This document shows positions 5,605 to 14,038 of a DNA stretch of 18,434 bases, one piece after another. Positions within the stretch are counted from its first letter, which is position 1. Every line of letters begins with the position of its first letter. The notes under the pieces were generated by a model that ran no database searches, had not been told where the DNA came from, and was given only the letters and a program-made list of their open reading frames with translations. The translations under genes and the position numbers were made by a program. The DNA comes from Hyphomicrobiales bacterium (GTDB lineage: Bacteria; Pseudomonadota; Alphaproteobacteria; Rhizobiales; Xanthobacteraceae): contig JACQTM010000333.1 of the NCBI GenBank assembly GCA_016210825.1, positions 1-18,434 of the forward strand. Reading direction: 5' to 3'.

Positions 5605-8004
5605 TCAAAGCATCGAGCGTGCGATCCGTACGAGCCGATCGCCTAACACGCGACCGCGCCACGCCTTGGGGCCACCGGCCATGGCGACCTTGTCGCGGCC
5701 ATTGAGCGCGCGGCGGGTCGCATGGAAGCCGAGCGCGCGATAGACCTCGAATTGCTCCTCGCTGAACAGCTGATCGGCCGTGGTCTCGTGCGGAAAATCC
5801 GAATACCGGCGCTTGTAATCGACGATGTAATCGTTCTCGTCGCCGGTCATCGACGACTTGATGTAGAGAAGAACGCCCTTGCCACCTCCCGGATAGTCGA
5901 TCGAGCCGAGCGCGCAGTGCGGGCCATGCGGCGCGCTGAGCGGTGGCTCTCCGCCGGTCTTGGCTATTTTTTCCGTGGCTGCCCGAGATGCATCGCGGAT
6001 ATAGGCCCAAGGCAAATGCACCAGCACGCCGAGATCGATCAAGGCATAGCGCTGCAAGGCGACGAAGGAATTGAAGCTCATCTGTGGATCGGCCTCGGCA
6101 TCGACCGCGATGATTAATTGGCAGCGCCGCCGCAGCAATTCATAAATACCGAGATTCTCGATATGCCCGCCGTCGGTCAGATAGATGAAACTTCGATCCT
6201 CGCGCAGACGGCCGATAATCTCCCATAGAAAATAAAATTGATCGACCAGCGAGAGCAGGAACGTAATCAAGCCCGACACAACGCCGCGCGCCGCCACGCG
6301 CAATGGATTGAGCAGCCAAAAGCCTAGACGAACGTTCAAGATCGCGAGCGTCGGCGACAACGCTTTAATGGTGTTGGCGCCCATGTTGGAGGATGCCGCG
6401 GCGCCCGAGATCGCCATTGCCGCGGCCAGATCGAGGTTCCTGACCCGCGCTTCCATCTGTTCGGTGGGTACGTAATTTGTTGCGTGGCTGCCGACGAATT
6501 TTGGCGTGAACACAAAAAAGTCCGCGTTGCGGCCCCGCTGGTTAGCGTATTTCGAGCCGCGAATATTCAGCGCGGTATTGATGATCTGATAGGGCGCAAA
6601 CTTGACGTTGATCTTGCTCAGCTTGAGCTTGTCGAGCGGCTTGAGATCGCGCGCCCGCCGCACGATTTCGTTGTTTACGCCGTCAAACCATCGAACGATC
6701 CGCGAGAATAGACTCACAGCTCTTTCGTCGGGATTGAAAATGAACGCTTTGCTCAAACGATCCCGGTAGAGGCTGTGCAATGAATTGGAATTCGGGCTCA
6801 ACAATAAGCTGGCACCGAACATGATAACGGCGACGGCGACATAGAGATAAACCGGTATGCCGCCGGCGCCGAAAACGAGCGCCGCCCAGTCCAAAATCCA
6901 TTTCGGCGCCCAGTAGCGTTCGGCGATGAGCGCGTTGCAGTCCGGACTGCAAATGCCCCAGAAGGACAAATAGAGGTAGACAATCCACAACACGAGTGGG
7001 ACGGCCGCCGCCGCGATATAGATCGCGACTTTCGCGGCGATGCGCCCAAGCCGTGCCGTCCAGGCCGGATTTTCCGCGCCCTGCTTCAGCAGCTTGCCCA
7101 AGAACGGCGCGAGAAATCCAACCGCGGTGCTGAATGCAGCGAGTATTGCGGACAGAAACTTGAAGAATTCGATGACGCTGGCAGCGAGTTCGCCTTTCTC
7201 CTGCACGGCAAGTTTGAACATGCCTTCGAGCGCAACCGGCTGGAACTCGCAGAACGCGCTGAAAATAACTGCAAGCAGTGCCACCCTGCTGACGAAGGTC
7301 CAGCCTGTTGCAACATCTCGATATTGCCCGATGATTGAGCGCCACAAGGCCCAAAGGGCCAGCAGCACTACGATCAACATCATGACATGCAGCGTGATGC
7401 CGAAGTGATTGACGTCGACGATCGCCCATCGCTTAATAAATGCGGGTTTCATCAGGTCGCCCGCGGCCGGATTGATGACAATCGTCAGCGCCGCCGCAAA
7501 CAACAGGAACGGCAAGATCAGGATCACATTGGCAACCAACCCGCGCAGATAGATCGCAAGATTGCTGAAGACGTCGGCCTTGCCGCGCGGGAACAGATAA
7601 TTCGAGTGATCGCGGATATGCTGGATGCCCGGAACTTCGTCGGCCCGCAATTCACTCGGAAACGGAAATCGATGCGCGACGCTCTCGCTCATTGCCGCCG
7701 TCATCGAGGTGCCGATATAGCCGCCGCCGGATACGGTCGAGAGATAATCGACCTTTTTCATCGACCCGTTTTCATCAAGCGCCTGCATGACGCCGAGGCA
7801 AAACGACGCCGAGCGAACGCCGCCGCCGGACAAGGCCAGGCCTACCAATTTTGAATTGTCGGCGGGACGGCGGATCGGATGGCCCTCCCGATCGCGTCCA
7901 GCGGATGTAAGATCGACGCTCGCACGCCGTAATTCGTCGCGGCGCTCGTTTATCGCCTCGATCTCACGTTCATAGACTTGGTGGAAAAGAAAATATCCCG
8001 GCAT
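5605..8004 (-). CDS. Patatin-like phospholipase with multi-pass membrane insertion
   Basis: This predicted serine lipid hydrolase has a Ser-Asp dyad and about 799 residues. The N-terminal patatin part has the oxyanion-hole motif ALSGGGVRSASF (residues 57-68) and the nucleophile elbow STVSGGGYIG (serine 92). The dyad aspartate is in YLTDGGHIENLGIYELL, aspartate about 611. Between the serine and the aspartate lie about 500 residues with six or seven hydrophobic segments, for example VILILPFLLFAAALTIVI, MMLIVVLLALWALW, AIYIAAAAVPLVLWIVYLYL and LYVAVAVIMFGASLLL, so the protein is probably anchored in the inner membrane. I prefer ATG 8004; GTG 8010 and TTG 8016 in the same frame are possible. The gene lies 78 bp after pepF and precedes the UbiB-like kinase. 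A role in membrane lipid turnover is inferred. Confidence 0.9.
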   Translation of the reverse strand: MPGYFLFHQVYEREIEAINERRDELRRASVDLTSAGRDREGHPIRRPADNSKLVGLALSGGGVRSASFCLGVMQALDENGSMKKVDYLSTVSGGGYIGTSMTAAMSESVAHRFPFPSELRADEVPGIQHIRDHSNYLFPRGKADVFSNLAIYLRGLVANVILILPFLLFAAALTIVINPAAGDLMKPAFIKRWAIVDVNHFGITLHVMMLIVVLLALWALWRSIIGQYRDVATGWTFVSRVALLAVIFSAFCEFQPVALEGMFKLAVQEKGELAASVIEFFKFLSAILAAFSTAVGFLAPFLGKLLKQGAENPAWTARLGRIAAKVAIYIAAAAVPLVLWIVYLYLSFWGICSPDCNALIAERYWAPKWILDWAALVFGAGGIPVYLYVAVAVIMFGASLLLSPNSNSLHSLYRDRLSKAFIFNPDERAVSLFSRIVRWFDGVNNEIVRRARDLKPLDKLKLSKINVKFAPYQIINTALNIRGSKYANQRGRNADFFVFTPKFVGSHATNYVPTEQMEARVRNLDLAAAMAISGAAASSNMGANTIKALSPTLAILNVRLGFWLLNPLRVAARGVVSGLITFLLSLVDQFYFLWEIIGRLREDRSFIYLTDGGHIENLGIYELLRRRCQLIIAVDAEADPQMSFNSFVALQRYALIDLGVLVHLPWAYIRDASRAATEKIAKTGGEPPLSAPHGPHCALGSIDYPGGGKGVLLYIKSSMTGDENDYIVDYKRRYSDFPHETTADQLFSEEQFEVYRALGFHATRRALNGRDKVAMAGGPKAWRGRVLGDRLVRIARSML

Positions 8005-8082
8005 ACGCACCCCCAAACCTTGTAAGGAGCGTAGGGGTAAAAAAACTCAGATGCAACCGGTGGCTGTGCGTGGCCCAACCCA

Positions 8083-9918
8083 TTACCCTGCCCGGTCGAT
8101 CGCTTCGAGCTCGCCGATCAGCCGCTCGATCACGCGCAACCCGCCCTGCCAGAATGCCGGATCGCGCGCATCGAGGCCGAAGGGCTTGAGCAATTCGGAA
8201 TGGTGCTTTGTGCCGCCGGCCGCGAGCATGTTGAGATAGCGCTCGGCGAAGCCCGCCGCCGCCTTTTCGTAGACGGCGTAGAGCGAATTCACCAGGCAAT
8301 CGCCGAAGGCATAGGCGTAGACGTAGAACGGCGAATGGACAAAGTGGGGGATATAGGCCCAGAACACTTCGTAACCGGGTTTGAACTCGATCGCGGGTCC
8401 GAGGCTCTCGCCCTGCACGCTCATCCACAATTCGCCAAGCCGCTCGGCGGTAAGCTCGCCATTCTTACGCTCGGTGTGAACCTTACGCTCGAAGCTGTAG
8501 AACGCGATTTGCCGCACTACCGTGTTGAGCATGTCCTCGGCTTTTGATGCGAGCATGGCCTTGCGCGCGCGCCGATCCGCGGTTCCGGCGAGCAATTTCT
8601 GGAAGGTGAGCATCTCACCGAACACGCTCGCGGTCTCCGCGAGTGTGAGCGGCGCCGGCGCCATCAGCGGACCATTCGGTGCCGCGAGTACCTGATGCAC
8701 GCCGTGACCGAGTTCGTGGGCAAGCGTCATGACGTCGCGCGGTTTGCCTTGATAATTCAGCAGCACGTAAGGATGCGCCGAGGGCACCGTCGGATGCGCG
8801 AAGGCACCCGGCGCTTTGCCCGGCCGCACTGGCGCATCGATCCAGTTTTTGGCGAAGAAGCGATCGGCGATCTCAGCGAGCTTCGGCGAAAACGCGCCAT
8901 AGGCGGTGAGCACGGTCTCGCGTGCTTCGTCCCATTTGATCGTGCGCTGCTCAACCTTCGGCAGCGGCGCGTTGCGATCCCAATGCGGCAGCTTTTCCTT
9001 GCCGAACCAGCGGGCTTTCAGCGCGTAATAGCGATGCGACAGCCGCGGATAGGCGTCGCGCACCGCGGCAACCAGGGCATCAACCACCTCGCGCTCGACG
9101 CGGTTGGACAGGTGGCGCGCGTCGGCGACATCGCCGAAGCCGCGCCAGCGATCGGAAATCTCCTTGTCCTTGGCGAGCGTGTTGGTGATTTGCGCAAATA
9201 GGCGGATGTTTTCCTTGAGCGTCTTGGCCAGAGCCTCGGCCGCCGCCTTGCGTTTGGCGCCGTTTGCGTCCACCAGCAAATTGAGCGTGGGCTCGATGGT
9301 GAGTTGCTTACCGCTGACGGTGAAACGCAAGGACGCGATGGTCTCGTCGAACAGCCGGTTCCAGGCGGCGTAACCGCTGACCGACTTCTCGTGGAACAAT
9401 TGTTCGACGCGATCCTCAAGCTGGTACGGCTTGTCTTTGCGCACATCCTCGATCCACGGCCGGTAATGGCCAAGCTTCGCATCGGCCATCGCCGCCTCAA
9501 TCACGGCGTCATCGATGCGGTTGAGTTCAAGGGTGAAAAACAACAGATGCAGCGAGATCGCGGTGACGCGCTCTTGGATATCGCCATAGAATTTCGAGCG
9601 GAGCGGATCGCTGGTGTCGCCGGCATGCACAAGTCCGGCATAGGACACGAGACGCCCGATCAGATCCTCCAGCGCCTCATAACGCTTGACCGCAGCCGCA
9701 AGGCCGCCCGCAGTCGCGAGCTGCGCGAGCTTGCCCTTGAAATCCGCCTCGAAGGCGGCGCTATCGGCTTCGGCACGATTGAGATCGCGCTTGATCTCGG
9801 GTGCGTCCATCGACGGATAGAGATCGACGAGATTCCATTCCGGCAGCGTCCCGAGCGCCATGGCGGCAGGCGTTTGGGCCGCGGGTCTAGCGGATTTTTT
9901 GCGGGTTTGCGTGGCCAT
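8083..9918 (-). CDS. pepF: M3 family oligoendopeptidase F
   Basis: This cytoplasmic zinc metallopeptidase of the M3 family (oligoendopeptidase F group) degrades short peptides. The 611 residues match the family. The zinc-binding HExxH is LAHELGHGVHQ with H401, E402 and H405, and the third ligand is E428 in LAETASVFGE. The N-terminal half is helical and charged, including the PEWNLVDLYPSMDAPE start typical of PepF. The C-terminal part has WAYIPHFVHSPFYVYAYAFG, the conserved substrate-binding tyrosine/histidine region. The ATG at 9918 has no strong ribosome binding site. It is divergent from the sigma-54 response regulator and probably heads the pepF-patatin-UbiB-like transcription unit. Confidence 0.95.
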   Translation of the reverse strand: MATQTRKKSARPAAQTPAAMALGTLPEWNLVDLYPSMDAPEIKRDLNRAEADSAAFEADFKGKLAQLATAGGLAAAVKRYEALEDLIGRLVSYAGLVHAGDTSDPLRSKFYGDIQERVTAISLHLLFFTLELNRIDDAVIEAAMADAKLGHYRPWIEDVRKDKPYQLEDRVEQLFHEKSVSGYAAWNRLFDETIASLRFTVSGKQLTIEPTLNLLVDANGAKRKAAAEALAKTLKENIRLFAQITNTLAKDKEISDRWRGFGDVADARHLSNRVEREVVDALVAAVRDAYPRLSHRYYALKARWFGKEKLPHWDRNAPLPKVEQRTIKWDEARETVLTAYGAFSPKLAEIADRFFAKNWIDAPVRPGKAPGAFAHPTVPSAHPYVLLNYQGKPRDVMTLAHELGHGVHQVLAAPNGPLMAPAPLTLAETASVFGEMLTFQKLLAGTADRRARKAMLASKAEDMLNTVVRQIAFYSFERKVHTERKNGELTAERLGELWMSVQGESLGPAIEFKPGYEVFWAYIPHFVHSPFYVYAYAFGDCLVNSLYAVYEKAAAGFAERYLNMLAAGGTKHHSELLKPFGLDARDPAFWQGGLRVIERLIGELEAIDRAG

Positions 9919-9966
9919 GAGCGGAATTTCGTGATTTGGCGGTGCAGGTCGGAACGTTTCAAGAAT

Positions 9967-9988
9967 ATCGCGCCCGTGGCGGCGCGAT
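9967..9988. repeat. Perfect 8-bp inverted repeat upstream of pepF
   Basis: ATCGCGCC, a 6-base spacer, then GGCGCGAT. It lies about 50 bp upstream of the pepF start, in the divergent pepF/response regulator intergenic region. It could be an operator or a leader hairpin in the pepF mRNA. No known binding protein is suggested by the sequence. Confidence 0.4.
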
Positions 9989-10063
9989 GATGAAGATCGC
10001 GTAATTCACAAGAACATATTGACTGACCTGGCAGCCGGTGCAACGGCGCCGCGGCACCCGGGC

Positions 10064-10079
10064 TTAAGAGCCCATTAAG
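10064..10079 (+). promoter_or_regulatory. Candidate CtrA-binding box upstream of sigma-54 response regulator
   Basis: TTAAGAGCCCATTAAG fits the CtrA consensus TTAA-N7-TTAAC with only the last base different. It lies about 60 bp before the response-regulator ATG at 10140 and overlaps a small palindrome GGGCT-TAAG-AGCCC. CtrA is the master cell-cycle regulator of alphaproteobacteria. In Caulobacter the sigma-54 regulator gene tacA is a known CtrA target, so the placement is plausible. The match is short and binding is inferred. Confidence 0.45.
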
Positions 10080-10139
10080 CCTATGGGGCCAAAGTGCCCT
10101 GAATCGGCACAATTCCGCCAAGTCGCGAGGGCCGCCCCT

Positions 10140-11672
<1,533 letters not shown>

Positions 11673-11720
11673 TGCCGTGGCATCAGGGTAACATTCTCAT
11701 AAATACAGCCAATATTAACG

Positions 11721-11774
11721 CCTGACCGATTGCTCCGCTGGCGATAAGCGGCCATTACCTGCAGTAGGGTCAGG
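11721..11774 (+). other. Possible structured leader before L,D-transpeptidase
   Basis: In the 149-bp gap between the response regulator and the L,D-transpeptidase, a 7-bp outer stem CCTGACC (11721-11727) pairs with GGTCAGG (11768-11774). It encloses a smaller hairpin, CCGCT-ggcgata-AGCGG (11735-11751). If transcribed together with the upstream gene, this would fold about 50 bases before the start codon. No T-tract follows, so it is not an obvious terminator, and no known riboswitch family is recognised. Confidence 0.3.
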
Positions 11775-11821
11775 TTTATGAGTTAAAACCCGGCGGGGGC
11801 ATGCTGGTAGGAGGCCTTGGA

Positions 11822-13687
11822 ATGCACCGACAGCGTTTGGACCGCCTTATGGCTGGCACGGCAGTTGCGCTGCTGCTTACAATCTCGGGTACGGCGTTCA
11901 CGGCAACGGAAACTCCCCCGGCCATTGAGGCTGCGGTTCCAGTTCCTGAACCGGCCAATGTCCCACCCCCGACCAAGGCCGATATCGGCGATCCAGCAGC
12001 CAGCCCGGCGGCGGCAAAGCCCGATGACCAGCCTGACATCAAGGCGCTGACCGGCAAGGATCTGATCAAGGCTCCACTCGCGGCGACGATTGCGGCCGAA
12101 GACAGCGCCGTCGCCGACAAGCTGCGTGAACTGCTCGCCACCCGCGCAGATCGCTTCATCAGCCGCAAAACCGAACGCCAAGCCGCCGAAGCGTTCTATC
12201 GCGACCGTGGATTCGCGCCGCTTTGGGTCGAGCGCGGCGCGCCGAGCGCACGCGCCATGGCGGCCATCGCCTATCTGCGCGGCGTCGACGCCGACGGCCT
12301 TAATCCCGCCGACTATCCAGCGCCCGATTTCAAGTCAGCCGAACCAGCCGCACGTGCTGAGGCCGAACTCAAATTCACCAGTACGCTGTTTGACTACGCG
12401 CGCCACGCACAGAACGGCCGCGTGCATTGGTCGCGGCTCCACGCCGATATCTTTTATAACCAGGTAGCGCCCGACCCAACCGAGCTTCTGGCCAACCTTG
12501 CCTCCAATCGCGACATGCGCGCGATTCTCGACGCGTATGAACCGCAGCACCCGCAGTACAAGGCACTCAAGGCAAAACTCGCCGAGGCTCGCGGCAAGAA
12601 TGCCGAGGAGATCGAGGTTGTGCGCGTGCCCGAAGGGCCGACGATCAAGCCGGGCATGAATGACGCGCGTGTTGTGGCGCTGCGCAAGCGCCTCAAGGCC
12701 GATGGCGATGACAGCAACACTGCTTATGACGGCGCGCTTGTCGAAGCAGTGAAGAAATTTCAGACCGGCGCCGGCATGCAGCCCGACGGTTTGGTCGGCC
12801 CCGCCACGGTGCGCGCGCTCAACGGCGGGCCGAAGCGCGAGCGCATTCCCGACATCATCGTTGCCAATCTTGAGCGCTGGCGCTGGCTGCCGCGCGACCT
12901 CGGCAATGCCAACGTGATCCTGAACATTCCGGATTATACGTTGCGGGTAACCGATAACGGTGTGTTGAAGTGGCAAACCCGCGTCGTCGTCGGCAAGCCG
13001 TCCACGGCGACGCCGCTGCTCAGCGATAAAATGAAATACATCACGGTCAATCCGACCTGGAACGTGCCGCCGTCGATCGTGGACAACGAATATCTGCCGG
13101 TTTTGCAGCAGGACCCGACGGCGCTCGAACGGCTCGGGCTCAAGCTCGTGCAGAACAAGGACGGCACCGTTCACATCTACCAGCCGCCCGGCGCCGGCAA
13201 CGCGCTCGGCCGTATTCGCTTCAACTTCCCCAACCGGTTCCTGGTCTATCAGCACGACACTCCGGACAAGCACCTGTTCGCCAAGGACGTGCGCGCCTAC
13301 AGCCATGGCTGCATGCGCGTGCAGAACCCGGACAAATACGCGGAAGTCCTGCTCGGTATCGCGCTGCCGAAGGAAAACTACACGGTCGAAAAAATCCACA
13401 AGATGTACGGCGGCAGCGAAATCAACATCAATTTTCCGACACCGATCCCCGTCCACATCACCTATCAGACGGCGTTCGTGGACGATGCCGGCGAGCTGCA
13501 AATTCGCGATGACATCTATGGCCGCGATGCGCGCGTGCTGGCAATCTTAAAGGGCGATGAGCGGCGGGTCGCCGATATCGCGGTCGATCGCAAGGGAACG
13601 ACGCAGACGGCCTCACGCACGGTCTATCGCCTGCCGGGACGCGCCGATAATTCGCTCGCGGAGTTCTTCCAGCGGCTTTTCCGCTAG
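11822..13687 (+). CDS. L,D-transpeptidase, YcbB/LdtD type
   Basis: This periplasmic cysteine transpeptidase is predicted to form 3-3 crosslinks in peptidoglycan. The 621 residues match the large YcbB-type family. In order: a signal peptide (LMAGTAVALLLTISGTAF, residues 9-26); a Pro/Ala-rich linker; a helical scaffold domain (about 95-265) with AEAFYRDRGFAPLWVE; a peptidoglycan-binding domain (about 276-335) with VEAVKKFQTGAGMQPDGLVG; and a YkuD catalytic domain (about 362-515) with VYQHDTP and the active site YSHGCMRVQNP, catalytic C497. ATG 11822 is chosen over 11801 because the strong site TAGGAGG sits 7 bp before it. The TAG stop codon belongs to the intergenic repeat that follows. The DUF882 gene next door fits a shared role in wall remodelling. 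Confidence 0.95.
   Translation: MHRQRLDRLMAGTAVALLLTISGTAFTATETPPAIEAAVPVPEPANVPPPTKADIGDPAASPAAAKPDDQPDIKALTGKDLIKAPLAATIAAEDSAVADKLRELLATRADRFISRKTERQAAEAFYRDRGFAPLWVERGAPSARAMAAIAYLRGVDADGLNPADYPAPDFKSAEPAARAEAELKFTSTLFDYARHAQNGRVHWSRLHADIFYNQVAPDPTELLANLASNRDMRAILDAYEPQHPQYKALKAKLAEARGKNAEEIEVVRVPEGPTIKPGMNDARVVALRKRLKADGDDSNTAYDGALVEAVKKFQTGAGMQPDGLVGPATVRALNGGPKRERIPDIIVANLERWRWLPRDLGNANVILNIPDYTLRVTDNGVLKWQTRVVVGKPSTATPLLSDKMKYITVNPTWNVPPSIVDNEYLPVLQQDPTALERLGLKLVQNKDGTVHIYQPPGAGNALGRIRFNFPNRFLVYQHDTPDKHLFAKDVRAYSHGCMRVQNPDKYAEVLLGIALPKENYTVEKIHKMYGGSEININFPTPIPVHITYQTAFVDDAGELQIRDDIYGRDARVLAILKGDERRVADIAVDRKGTTQTASRTVYRLPGRADNSLAEFFQRLFR
11854..11869 (+). promoter_or_regulatory. Sigma-54 promoter-like motif inside the L,D-transpeptidase gene
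   Basis: TGGCACGGCAGTTGCG matches the sigma-54 consensus TGGCACG-N4-TTGC at all fixed positions, with correct GG-to-GC spacing. It lies within the signal-peptide codons, about 180 bp after the end of a sigma-54 activator gene. A start near 11880 would make a transcript lacking the signal-peptide codons. The motif is directly visible; whether it acts as a promoter, or is a chance intragenic site, is open. Confidence 0.4.
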
Positions 13688-13736
13688 AGCGCGATCAGCA
13701 AAAGTGGGTACCGGTTTTGCGTCCGATCGCGCTCTA
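13685..13736. repeat. Palindromic repeat overlapping the L,D-transpeptidase stop codon
   Basis: Perfect 12-bp arms TAGAGCGCGATC (13685-13696) and GATCGCGCTCTA (13725-13736) flank a centre containing AAAGTGGGTACCGGTTTTGC. The ends and the AAGTGGG..CCGGTTTT centre are characteristic of an abundant Rhizobiales intergenic element, as I recall it. The first three bases, TAG, are the stop codon of the L,D-transpeptidase. As RNA it would form a strong hairpin right at the end of the gene and could act as a 3' stabiliser or terminator, though only AATTTTAT follows it. Confidence 0.8.
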
Positions 13737-13749
13737 ATTTTATAATTCG

Positions 13750-13797
13750 GCGCATGATCTTGTCGACGAAGTAATTCTACTTCGTCGGATCATGCGC
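13750..13797. repeat. Second long palindrome, paired with the preceding repeat
   Basis: The arms GCGCATGATC (13750-13759) and GATCATGCGC (13788-13797) enclose a 4-base bulge TTGT and an inner stem CGACGAAGTA/TACTTCGTCG with an ATTC loop. The result is a nearly continuous 20-bp stem. GCGCATGATCTTGTC is the usual second half of the Rhizobiales repeat that starts with TAGAGC. The inner GACGAAGTA stem is less typical. Confidence 0.75.
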
Positions 13798-13833
13798 TAT
13801 GACCGCCGAAAGCCTCAAATCCGGCCAAATTGG

Positions 13834-13861
13834 TTAACCATTGGGCCTCCGGGCTCAATGG
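13834..13861. promoter_or_regulatory. TTAACCAT motif and adjoining imperfect hairpin
   Basis: TTAACCAT at 13834-13841 equals the alternative CtrA-type motif described for Caulobacter. It overlaps an imperfect 24-bp inverted repeat, CCATTGGGCC/GGGCTCAATGG (13838-13861). It stands about 180-200 bp upstream of the DUF882 gene, in a stretch of about 350 bp (13688-14038) without a gene that holds the two repeats, this motif and a second CtrA-like box. Function is inferred. Confidence 0.3.
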
Positions 13862-13930
13862 AAACGGCCATTTTTCGCCATACTCGCCCCTTAGCCCATT
13901 AACGGAAGGATAGGCGCCAGGGGACGGGCG

Positions 13931-13946
13931 CTAAGTTTCCGTTAAC
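13931..13946 (+). promoter_or_regulatory. Candidate CtrA-binding box upstream of DUF882 gene
   Basis: CTAAGTTTCCGTTAAC matches TTAA-N7-TTAAC with a single mismatch in the first base. It lies 93 bp before the GTG start chosen for the DUF882 gene, a usual promoter distance. A second, incomplete TTAAC occurs upstream. Binding by CtrA is inferred from the motif alone. Confidence 0.45.
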
Positions 13947-14038
13947 CGATCCCGACAAGACTGCATTTGAATAAAATCCGCGGCGTCCGCGCCACGGCCC
14001 GCCTTGCTGAGCTTCATTTTCACGCGAGAAAAGACAAC

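Noticed and set aside
9304..9990. Plus-strand open frame (228 codons) opposite the start of pepF
   Set aside because: Shadow of the pepF N-terminal half; no ribosome binding site or recognisable domain.
10031..10045. Sigma-54-like motif CTGGCAGCCGGTGCAA upstream of the response regulator
   Set aside because: The GC element is one base too close to the GG element and the TTGC part is not matched.
12335..13501. Long minus-strand open frame (388 codons) opposite the L,D-transpeptidase
   Set aside because: Composition typical of antisense to GC-rich coding sequence; the plus strand encodes a full catalytic domain with SHGCMR.
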